A stretch of 12,825 nt of DNA, taken from assembly GCA_018715425.1 (NCBI GenBank), contig DVLR01000201.1, forward strand, positions 1 to 12,825, read 5' to 3'. Source of the DNA: Candidatus Merdenecus merdavium. GTDB taxonomy: Bacteria > Bacillota > Clostridia > Lachnospirales > Lachnospiraceae. Each line of letters starts with the position of its first letter. Within the stretch, counting starts at the first letter, position 1. The notes under the pieces are model-generated. The model worked only from the letters and a program-made list of their open reading frames with translations, searched no databases and was not told the origin of the DNA. Both the position numbers and the translations under genes were made by a program. Positions 7,929-12,825 of the stretch are shown here, piece by piece.

Positions 7929-7957
7929 TTCAAAATAAGATGAAAACTTACTATAAA
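7929..7957 (+). promoter_or_regulatory. Possible promoter for the 7980-9281 membrane-protein pair
   Basis: TTCAAA (7929-7934) is 17 bases from TATAAA (7952-7957), directly after the groEL terminator and 22 bases before the GTG start. Placement is sensible but the hexamers are only moderate matches. Confidence 0.35.
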
Positions 7958-7979
7958 AGGAAGAATCAGGGGGATTACC

Positions 7980-8717
7980 GTGGCACAAAAAAAAGATCGT
8001 ATGGACATGACATTGAAAGAAAAAGCGACAGAAGAATTGGACAAGCTAAAAACCATGACCTTGAAAGAAAAACTAGTTTATATATGGGATTACTATAAAC
8101 CAGCTTTAGCTGGAATTGTATTACTAGTCATACTAATCATTGGGGGAGTGGATATTTATCAAAATAGCAAACAAAAGGAAGTGCTTTATACAGCTGTATT
8201 AAATACATCTGCTACACAGGAAGAGGATATTTCCTTTATCAATAATTTTAAAGATTCTTTAAATATCGACGAAAAAACTCAGAAACTTACGGTGGATTTA
8301 TCTTTACAGATATTTTTTGATCATGGTAATGTAACATCTATGGAGGCCAATACCAAACTTATGACCTTGTTAGGTGCGAAACAACTGGATCTTGTCATAT
8401 GTCCACAAGACGTATATGAGTATTATGTTGAGCGAGGTGTCTTTCTAGATTTAAAAGAGACCTTACCAGCGGATTTATATGCTAGAGTTGAAGAACAGGT
8501 ATATATGAATAGCGTTCGTCAGGAGACAGAGGATTCTACTTTGGATCATCCCCAATATGAAATGCTAGAAGAGGCTCCATATGGATTACGTATTGATGAG
8601 AGCCCTTTATACGTAGCACAGGAAGAAATTCCGTATTCTCCAGTAGTTCTTGGAATCCCAGGAAGTAGTAATCATATTGATACGGTTATTGAATTCATAG
8701 AATATTTATTTCCATAA
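7980..8717 (+). CDS. Uncharacterised single-pass membrane protein
   Basis: I do not recognise a characterised function. The 245-residue protein has a charged cytoplasmic N-terminus (1-40) with the hexapeptide MTLKEK repeated at 10-15 and 26-31, one hydrophobic helix (about 41-59, PALAGIVLLVILIIGGVDIY), and an acidic extracellular domain of about 185 residues. The juxtamembrane KEKLVYIWDYYK resembles a motif I recall from unannotated clostridial membrane proteins. The outer segment LDLVICPQDVYEYYVERGVFLDLK looks like part of a periplasmic-binding-protein-like fold, but this is weak inference. The start is GTG at 7980, preceded by AGGGGG at 7968-7973; an ATG at 8001 is possible but has no comparable ribosome binding site. 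It lies 63 bases before another membrane-protein gene on the same strand, and the two may be cotranscribed. Confidence 0.8.
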   Translation: MAQKKDRMDMTLKEKATEELDKLKTMTLKEKLVYIWDYYKPALAGIVLLVILIIGGVDIYQNSKQKEVLYTAVLNTSATQEEDISFINNFKDSLNIDEKTQKLTVDLSLQIFFDHGNVTSMEANTKLMTLLGAKQLDLVICPQDVYEYYVERGVFLDLKETLPADLYARVEEQVYMNSVRQETEDSTLDHPQYEMLEEAPYGLRIDESPLYVAQEEIPYSPVVLGIPGSSNHIDTVIEFIEYLFP

Positions 8718-8746
8718 AGGGGCTTTTAAAGTTTACTGAAGTTATG

Positions 8747-8776
8747 TATAATAGGAGGAAAGACAACAAGGAGGAA
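8747..8776 (+). promoter_or_regulatory. TATAAT hexamer and two successive Shine-Dalgarno sequences before the 8781 gene
   Basis: A perfect TATAAT (8747-8752) is followed by AGGAGG (8753-8758) and then AAGGAGG (8768-8774), the latter 6 bases before the ATG at 8781. No good -35 element is seen. The first AGGAGG has no start codon in range, so only the second can serve this gene. If TATAAT is a working -10, the transcript would start near 8759, between the two sequences. Confidence 0.35.
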
Positions 8777-8780
8777 GGTC

Positions 8781-9281
8781 ATGAGTGACTTATATACAGA
8801 GCAAATCATTAAAAGAAAAACACCCGTGGTAGATCAGGTAAAAAAGATTGTGTTAATTGCGTTAACAGTGGCAATGGTGATTATTGGATTGATCATGCCT
8901 TTATTTTTGATCGGGGCTATAGTACTAGGAGTAATAAGTTATTTTATGATTCCAAGATGGAACTTAGAATATGAGTACTTATATGTGAATGGAGAGTTGG
9001 ATATCGATAAAATCATGTCCAAAACAAAGAGAAAAAGAGTCTGTAGTTTGGATTTATCTAGTTTAGAATTATTAGCACCAGTAACATCACATCAAATGGA
9101 TTCATACAACAATAATCCAAAAATAAAAACACTAGATTATTCCTCTATGGATTCAGAGCATAAAATTTATGCCATGATTCTATCTAAGGAGGGAGAATTA
9201 AAAAAAGTACTTTTTGAACCTAATGAGGTAATGTTAAATGATATCAAAAGGATGGCACCTAGAAAAGTATTTTTTGATTGA
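8781..9281 (+). CDS. Uncharacterised two-helix membrane protein, possible DUF6106-type
   Basis: This 166-residue protein has a short cytoplasmic N-terminus opening MSDLYTEQIIKRKTP, then a long hydrophobic stretch (about 22-58) with a central MPLF turn, best read as two transmembrane helices in a hairpin. About 105 cytoplasmic residues follow. The segment after the membrane, WNLEYEYLYVNGELDIDKI, resembles the beginning of bacterial PH-like domains that follow two-helix hairpins. From memory the N-terminus and layout resemble a Lachnospiraceae family annotated DUF6106; I could not check this. AAGGAGG (8768-8774) gives a firm ATG start. It follows the other membrane gene by 63 bases. No catalytic motif or metal site is seen, and its function is unknown. 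Confidence 0.8.
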   Translation: MSDLYTEQIIKRKTPVVDQVKKIVLIALTVAMVIIGLIMPLFLIGAIVLGVISYFMIPRWNLEYEYLYVNGELDIDKIMSKTKRKRVCSLDLSSLELLAPVTSHQMDSYNNNPKIKTLDYSSMDSEHKIYAMILSKEGELKKVLFEPNEVMLNDIKRMAPRKVFFD

Positions 9282-9303
9282 ACCTAATATTTTAATATAT
9301 GAT

Positions 9304-9332
9304 TTGACAAGGATTTATAAATTTGGTAGACT
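9304..9332 (+). promoter_or_regulatory. Strong guaB promoter
   Basis: A perfect TTGACA (9304-9309) is 17 bases from TAGACT (9327-9332), which has an extended -10 TG at 9324-9325. Transcription should start near 9339, giving a leader of about 150 bases before guaB. This is the best promoter match in the window, and no better one lies closer to guaB. Confidence 0.7.
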
Positions 9333-9354
9333 AAGAAATTATTAGAAGCGAGAG

Positions 9355-9396
9355 AAGATAGTTATAACTTTTTTAGATAGTATAACTATCTTTTTT
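9355..9396 (+). terminator. U-tailed hairpin in the guaB leader (attenuator or terminator)
   Basis: AAGATAGTTAT (9355-9365) and ATAACTATCTT (9382-9392) form an 11-bp perfect, AT-rich stem with a 16-base loop, ending in TTTTTT (9391-9396). A smaller alternative hairpin, AGATAG (9375-9380) with CTATCT (9386-9391), uses the same 3' arm. It lies 73 bases past the preceding gene's stop but downstream of the strong TTGACA promoter. It could therefore end that gene's transcript, attenuate the guaB transcript, or do both. Confidence 0.65.
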
Positions 9397-9404
9397 ATAC
9401 AATC

Positions 9405-9457
9405 ATCCGCTAATCCCAGAGAGGAAATACCTTCAGCTTTATCTAGACCAGGCGGAT
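9405..9457 (+). promoter_or_regulatory. Structured element in the guaB leader
   Basis: ATCCGCT (9405-9411) pairs with GGCGGAT (9451-9457), six Watson-Crick pairs and one G-U, enclosing 39 bases. Inside, GAGG and CCTT can form a small hairpin around AAATA (9421-9432). It is GC-richer than its surroundings and lies between the U-tailed hairpin and the guaB ribosome binding site. It does not match the purine, ZTP, PRPP or T-box consensus I know. Confidence 0.35.
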
Positions 9458-9489
9458 ACACATAAAATGAAGAAAGAGAGGAATTGAAA

Positions 9490-10941
9490 ATGGGCAAGAT
9501 TATTGGAGAGGGCATTACCTTTGATGATGTATTATTAGTACCAGCTTATTCGAAGGTGACTCCTAATCAAGTAGACTTATCAACCAATCTAACCAAGAGC
9601 ATCAAGTTAAATATTCCAATGATGAGTGCAGGGATGGATACCGTTACAGAGCATCGCATGGCTATTGCTATGGCTAGACAAGGTGGTATTGGAATCATAC
9701 ACAAAAATATGTCAATTGAAGAGCAAGCCGATGAAGTTGACAAAGTAAAACGCTCTGAAAATGGTGTAATCACTGACCCATTCTATCTATCTCCTGAACA
9801 TACCTTAGATGATGCCAATAATTTAATGGCAAAGTTTAGAATCTCAGGAGTTCCTATAACAGAAGGTAAAAAGCTGGTGGGTATTATTACCAATCGTGAT
9901 TTAAAGTTTGAAGAAGATTTTTCTAAAAAAATAAAAGAATCTATGACTTCTGAAGGGCTGATTACTGCAAAAGAAGGAATCACTTTAGAAGAGGCTAAAA
10001 AGATTTTGGCAAAAGCTAGAAAAGAGAAATTGCCAATTGTAGATGATGATTTTAATTTAAAAGGATTAATAACGATTAAAGACATTGAAAAACAAATCAA
10101 ATATCCATTATCTGCAAAAGATGCACAAGGAAGATTGCTTTGTGGAGCAGCAGTTGGGATTACAACTAATATTTTAGAAAGAGTAGACACGTTAGTAGAA
10201 GCTCAAGTAGATGTTATCGTCATCGACTCCGCACATGGTCATTCAGAAAATATATTAAAAGCAGTGCGCCAAGTAAAAGAAAAATATCCTGAACTACAGG
10301 TGATTGCAGGAAATGTTGCTACGTATGATGCTACAAAAGCTTTAATAGAGGCTGGAGTAGATGCAGTAAAAGTTGGAATTGGACCAGGATCCATCTGTAC
10401 AACACGTATTATAGCCGGAATTGGTGTACCTCAGGTAACGGCTGTTATGGATTGTTACGAAGCGGCAAAAGATACTGGTATTCCTGTTATTGCTGATGGA
10501 GGCATTAAATATTCTGGAGATATGACAAAAGCTATTGCAGCAGGTGCCAATGTGTGCATGATGGGTAGTATTTTTGCTGGATGTGATGAAAGTCCAGGAA
10601 GTTTTGAATTATTCCAAGGAAGAAAATATAAAGTATATCGTGGTATGGGATCTATTGCAGCAATGGAAAATGGTAGTAAGGATCGATACTTTCAAGCGGA
10701 TGCTAAAAAATTAGTTCCAGAAGGTGTTGAGGGTCGTGTAGCCTATAAAGGAACCGTAGAAGATACGGTATTCCAGTTGATGGGCGGTCTTCGTTCTGGA
10801 ATGGGGTATTGTGGTGCCGAAACCATTGAGGAATTAAAACAAAAAGGACAGTTTGTAAAAATATCTGCAGCATCATTAAAGGAATCTCATCCTCATGATA
10901 TTCATATTACAAAAGAAGCTCCTAACTATAGCGTAGAATAG
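9490..10941 (+). CDS. guaB: Inosine-5'-monophosphate dehydrogenase
   Basis: IMP dehydrogenase oxidises IMP to XMP with NAD+, the committed step of guanine nucleotide synthesis in the cytoplasm. The 483-residue protein has the full family layout: N-terminal barrel segment with FDDVLLVPAYS (11-21), a CBS-domain pair inserted at about 95-205, then the rest of the barrel with IDSAHGHS (245-252) and VIAGNVAT (271-278). The catalytic loop is GIGPGSICTTR with nucleophile Cys303, and IADGGIKYSGD follows at 334-344. The mobile flap includes YRGMGSIAAM and the Arg399-Tyr400 pair in KDRYFQ. ATG 9490 follows AGAGAGG (9475-9481) by 8 bases; an in-frame TTG at 9484 is too close to that site. Expression probably depends on the promoter at 9304 and the leader hairpins. 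A small orphan gene follows after 52 bases. Confidence 0.98.
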   Translation: MGKIIGEGITFDDVLLVPAYSKVTPNQVDLSTNLTKSIKLNIPMMSAGMDTVTEHRMAIAMARQGGIGIIHKNMSIEEQADEVDKVKRSENGVITDPFYLSPEHTLDDANNLMAKFRISGVPITEGKKLVGIITNRDLKFEEDFSKKIKESMTSEGLITAKEGITLEEAKKILAKARKEKLPIVDDDFNLKGLITIKDIEKQIKYPLSAKDAQGRLLCGAAVGITTNILERVDTLVEAQVDVIVIDSAHGHSENILKAVRQVKEKYPELQVIAGNVATYDATKALIEAGVDAVKVGIGPGSICTTRIIAGIGVPQVTAVMDCYEAAKDTGIPVIADGGIKYSGDMTKAIAAGANVCMMGSIFAGCDESPGSFELFQGRKYKVYRGMGSIAAMENGSKDRYFQADAKKLVPEGVEGRVAYKGTVEDTVFQLMGGLRSGMGYCGAETIEELKQKGQFVKISAASLKESHPHDIHITKEAPNYSVE

Positions 10942-10949
10942 GAATTTAT

Positions 10950-10985
10950 CCTCTTTTTCCCTCATATAATGGAGGGTGGAAGAGG
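10950..10985 (+). other. Hairpin between guaB and the 57-residue gene, covering its ribosome binding site
   Basis: CCTCTT (10950-10955) pairs with AAGAGG (10980-10985) and CCCTC (10959-10963) with GAGGG (10972-10976). They are joined by two G-U pairs and one mismatch, with an 8-base loop. No T-run follows, so it is not a forward terminator. Its 3' arm contains the GAGG of the Shine-Dalgarno sequence for the gene starting at 10994. Confidence 0.6.
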
Positions 10986-10993
10986 TGATAAAA

Positions 10994-11167
10994 ATGATGC
11001 AGCCCTGTGAATTAGTAACTTTTATATCTACAATTTCCTGTATCATCGCTAAGGATAAAACAGAAGATGAGATAGAAGAGTTATCGGTAATCTTCTCTCA
11101 ATTAGGAGATACATTAGCGACAATTGCTGTTAGTATGAATAGAAATGAAATCACCCGTGGAGATTAG
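10994..11167 (+). CDS. 57-residue conserved orphan protein, possible DUF6774-type
   Basis: This small protein begins MMQPCELVTFISTISCIIAKDK, continues with an acidic helix (TEDEIEELSVIFSQLGDTLATIAVSM), and ends in NRNEITRGD. It looks like two short helices with no signal peptide, and the hydrophobic stretch at about 7-18 is too short to be a sure membrane anchor. From memory the CELVTF...FSQLGDTLATI pattern recurs in unannotated Lachnospiraceae proteins (DUF6774); I could not check this. The start is ATG 10994, 7 bases after GAGGTG at 10982-10987, with a second ATG at 10997. The frame extends to a GTG at 10976, but that would put the ribosome binding site inside the gene. The last codons lie in a terminator stem. 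It probably shares the guaB transcript. Function unknown. Confidence 0.75.
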   Translation: MMQPCELVTFISTISCIIAKDKTEDEIEELSVIFSQLGDTLATIAVSMNRNEITRGD

Positions 11168-11188
11168 GATCTACATGGGTGATTTTTT
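11148..11188 (+). terminator. Intrinsic terminator of the guaB transcript, overlapping the preceding gene's 3' end
   Basis: AAATCACCCGTG (11148-11159) pairs with CATGGGTGATTT (11174-11185), 12 pairs with one G-U, a 14-base loop, and TTTTTT at 11183-11188. The left arm lies inside the coding sequence, covering codons for the final residues, and the stop codon at 11165-11167 falls in the loop. Confidence 0.88.
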
Positions 11189-11224
11189 AAACATTTATTT
11201 TTAGCTTTTATCTTGAATTTCATG

Positions 11225-11230
11225 TATAAT
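11225..11230 (+). promoter_or_regulatory. Probable -10 element of the amidase gene
   Basis: A perfect TATAAT lies 49 bases before the amidase ATG and directly downstream of the terminator. No clear -35 is present 16-18 bases upstream (TTAGCT at 11201-11206 is the nearest). The surrounding ATGTATAATA also occurs at 8744-8753. Confidence 0.4.
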
Positions 11231-11279
11231 AAATAGTGAAAAATAGAGAGAGAATTAAAATATAAGGTGAAGTGATAAA

Positions 11280-12026
11280 ATGGACGGAAGATATCAAAGA
11301 ATGAAGAGAAGAAGACAAGAGCAAATTTTAAGAAGAACCATTATGGTTGGTATTGTAGGTCTCATAGTGCTGCTTATGGTTTTCCTCATAAATAAAATGT
11401 TTTTTCATAAAAGAATACCAGTTTTGGATAGGGCTATAGGTAATATAGAAACATCAGGAGCATTAACCAAAGTGATAGAGGAACGCCCAGAATTTGATGT
11501 TCAGCTTTTAACTCCAAATGAATATTCAAGGCCGGGGATGGCAACGGATTCTATTAATGGGATCGTAGTGCATTATACGGCCAACCCAGGTAGTACAGCA
11601 CAGAATAATAGAGATTACTTTGAAAATTTAAAGGATACTCATGATACCAAGGCCAGTAGCCATTTTGTTATTGGAATTGAAGGAGAAATAATTCAATGTA
11701 TTCCAAGCAATGAAGTTGCCTATGCATCGAATCAAAGGAACAATGATACAATATCCATAGAAGTGTGCCATCCAGATGAAACAGGTAAGTTTACCGATGC
11801 TACATATGAATCTTTGGTCCGTTTAGTTGCTTGGTTATGCGGGAGATTTGATTTGCAAATAGACGATATTATTAGGCATTATGATGTGACTGGGAAAAAT
11901 TGTCCTAAATATTACGTTGAGCATGAAGATGCTTGGGAAAAATTGAAAGAAGATGTAGAAATATATATTTATACATATGGTGTGGATCCTAGCACCATAA
12001 CAGAGAAAAGTAGCGTGGAATCATAA
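11280..12026 (+). CDS. Membrane-anchored N-acetylmuramoyl-L-alanine amidase (amidase_2 family)
   Basis: This enzyme is expected to cut the amide bond between muramic acid and the stem peptide of peptidoglycan, outside the membrane. The 248-residue protein has a very basic cytoplasmic N-terminus (RYQRMKRRRQEQILRR, 4-19) and one transmembrane helix (about 20-39), with no signal-peptidase site obvious to me. A linker (40-90) leads to the zinc-dependent amidase_2/PGRP-like domain (about 91-225). Zinc ligands are His98 in GIVVHYTAN, His200 in IRHYDVTGKNCP and Cys208. Lys206 matches the catalytic Lys128 of T7 lysozyme. SSHFVIGIEGEIIQCIP (126-142) and AYASNQRNNDTISIEV (147-162) are typical of the family. 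The start ATG follows AAGGTGA (11264-11270) by 9 bases. There is no cell-wall repeat domain, so the anchor alone would hold it at the wall-membrane interface. Its role in growth, division or sporulation is not shown. Confidence 0.93.
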   Translation: MDGRYQRMKRRRQEQILRRTIMVGIVGLIVLLMVFLINKMFFHKRIPVLDRAIGNIETSGALTKVIEERPEFDVQLLTPNEYSRPGMATDSINGIVVHYTANPGSTAQNNRDYFENLKDTHDTKASSHFVIGIEGEIIQCIPSNEVAYASNQRNNDTISIEVCHPDETGKFTDATYESLVRLVAWLCGRFDLQIDDIIRHYDVTGKNCPKYYVEHEDAWEKLKEDVEIYIYTYGVDPSTITEKSSVES

Positions 12027-12052
12027 AAACCAAGATTTACCTAAACTCCTTG

Positions 12053-12110
12053 CATCCAATCAAATGCAGACCTTAGTAAGGAAGCTTCCAGCGTCTGTTT
12101 TCATTGGATG
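12053..12110. repeat. Nested inverted repeat in the convergent amidase/truA intergenic region
   Basis: CATCCAAT (12053-12060) pairs exactly with ATTGGATG (12103-12110), and inside it CAGAC (12067-12071) with GTCTG (12093-12097). The enclosed loop holds the 10-bp palindrome GGAAGCTTCC (12080-12089). There is no T-run on the + strand side. It may be a processing or bidirectional termination structure or a small mobile-repeat remnant. Confidence 0.5.
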
Positions 12111-12132
12111 TACATGGAGAATAGGATTCAAA

Positions 12133-12825
12133 TTAATATTCGATTTCTTGTAAGAATAATCCTTGGGCATCGGCTGGAGCACAGGCTAATGTAGTGCTGT
12201 CATCTTTTAATACTTCTTCGATAAATTTAGGATCTTTTCTCTTTAGACCAATTTCCATTAACGTTGCAGAAATCATTCTTGCCATATTATGAAGGAAATC
12301 TGTTCCTTGCATCGTGATCTGTACTTCTTTTTCATCTCCATAGATCTCCACTTTGTATAGGGTCTTTACTGTAGATTTGCTTCTTTTTACAGTGGAAAAG
12401 TTTTTAAAATCATGAGTACCAACAAGATATTCAGCCCCTTTTTTCATTGCATCAAGATCTAGAACACCAAAGCAATAGTAGGTATATTTGTGATCGAACA
12501 CACTAGGGCTATCGCCAACAGAAATGCGATAAAGATAGGTTCTTGAGATGGCATTTAAGCTAGCATGAAAGCGCTCAGGCATATCTGTAACATCCAGAAT
12601 GGCTATATCCATGGGAAGATAACGATTTAAGTAATGTTTGATTTCATATGGTTTTAAAGCAGTATTTGTTTTAAAATTAACGACTTGTTCATAAGCATGA
12701 ACACCAACTTCGGTACGAGAACCGCAAAAAAGTTGTATATCTTCCCCAGTCATCTTTGTAAGAACTTCTATGATCTTATTTTCAATGGTATTTGTGGATT
12801 CATTTTTACCTAAACGTTGCCATCC
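12133..12825 (-). CDS. TruA-type tRNA pseudouridine synthase with altered catalytic residue, 5' end outside window
   Basis: TruA enzymes convert uridines 38-40 of the tRNA anticodon arm to pseudouridine. The frame is open to the window edge, giving 230 residues that begin GWQRLGKNESTNTIE, the normal region shortly after the missing N-terminus. An ATG at 12753 is internal. Family segments include the GSRT-VGVHA active-site loop, YLPMDIAILDV..MPERFHA, RTYLYRI, VGTHDFKNFST, GTDFLHNMARMI and the closing GLFLQEIEY. The catalytic loop normally reads RTDAGVHA; here it reads RTEVGVHA, with GAA (12709-12711 on the + strand) where the invariant catalytic Asp is expected. That Asp is essential in studied pseudouridine synthases, so this protein may be inactive, a divergent paralogue, or able to use Glu. 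Because of this I give no gene symbol. It converges with the amidase gene. Confidence 0.85.
   Translation of the reverse strand, partial: GWQRLGKNESTNTIENKIIEVLTKMTGEDIQLFCGSRTEVGVHAYEQVVNFKTNTALKPYEIKHYLNRYLPMDIAILDVTDMPERFHASLNAISRTYLYRISVGDSPSVFDHKYTYYCFGVLDLDAMKKGAEYLVGTHDFKNFSTVKRSKSTVKTLYKVEIYGDEKEVQITMQGTDFLHNMARMISATLMEIGLKRKDPKFIEEVLKDDSTTLACAPADAQGLFLQEIEY

Noticed and set aside
9397..9480. ZTP or purine riboswitch before guaB
   Set aside because: CCAGGCGG recalls part of the ZTP motif only as its reverse complement, and none of the core purine or ZTP riboswitch elements are present in order.
10946..10988. Terminator directly after guaB
   Set aside because: The hairpin has no downstream T-run; the T-rich bases are in its 5' arm. 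The real terminator is at 11148-11188.
12027..12132. Bidirectional intrinsic terminator
   Set aside because: The inverted repeat is real but neither side continues into a clear T-run, so it is listed only as a repeat.
12133..12753. truA-like gene starting at ATG 12753
   Set aside because: The open frame continues to the window edge and encodes GWQRLG..., a conserved TruA region, so that ATG is internal.

Overview
The window looks like a stretch of chromosome from a low-GC, Gram-positive clostridium, most likely a member of the Lachnospiraceae or a close relative. The evidence is AT-rich sequence, strong AGGAGG-type ribosome binding sites, a CodY regulator, a CIRCE-controlled groES-groEL pair, intrinsic terminators with U-runs, and several small membrane or orphan proteins resembling ones I remember from Lachnospiraceae. 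I see no phage, transposase, tRNA, rRNA or CRISPR array. It is mainly a housekeeping region.

Layout: (1) 1-3654, DNA-processing genes on the + strand: the 3' end of a ComM/YifB-type AAA+ gene, dprA (DNA uptake and recombination) and topA (topoisomerase I). (2) 3655-4750, an AT-rich control region, then codY, the GTP/branched-chain amino acid sensor, closed by a terminator. In Bacillus several genes (trmFO, codV/xerC, clpQ, clpY) lie between topA and codY; here there are none. (3) 4827-5615, a Cof-type HAD phosphatase. (4) 5738-7918, the groESL chaperonin operon with promoter, CIRCE operator and terminator. (5) 7980-9281, two uncharacterised membrane proteins. (6) 9304-11188, guaB (IMP dehydrogenase) behind an unusual leader that has a U-tailed hairpin shortly after the likely start of transcription. 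guaB is followed by a 57-residue orphan gene whose ribosome binding site lies in a hairpin and whose last codons form a terminator arm. (7) 11280-12026, a membrane-anchored peptidoglycan amidase. (8) 12133-12825, a truA-type tRNA pseudouridine synthase on the - strand, convergent with the amidase and cut by the window edge.

Functional links: comM and dprA both act on incoming single-stranded DNA in natural transformation. CodY senses GTP and guaB controls the committed step to guanine nucleotides, so the window holds both a GTP sensor and a GTP-supply gene, although nothing here shows a direct regulatory link. The most notable points are the TruA-like protein with Glu where the invariant catalytic Asp is expected, the guaB leader, the hairpin over the start of the 57-residue gene, and a CodY whose effector domain is much more divergent than its DNA-binding domain. 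No clearly new multi-gene system is evident.
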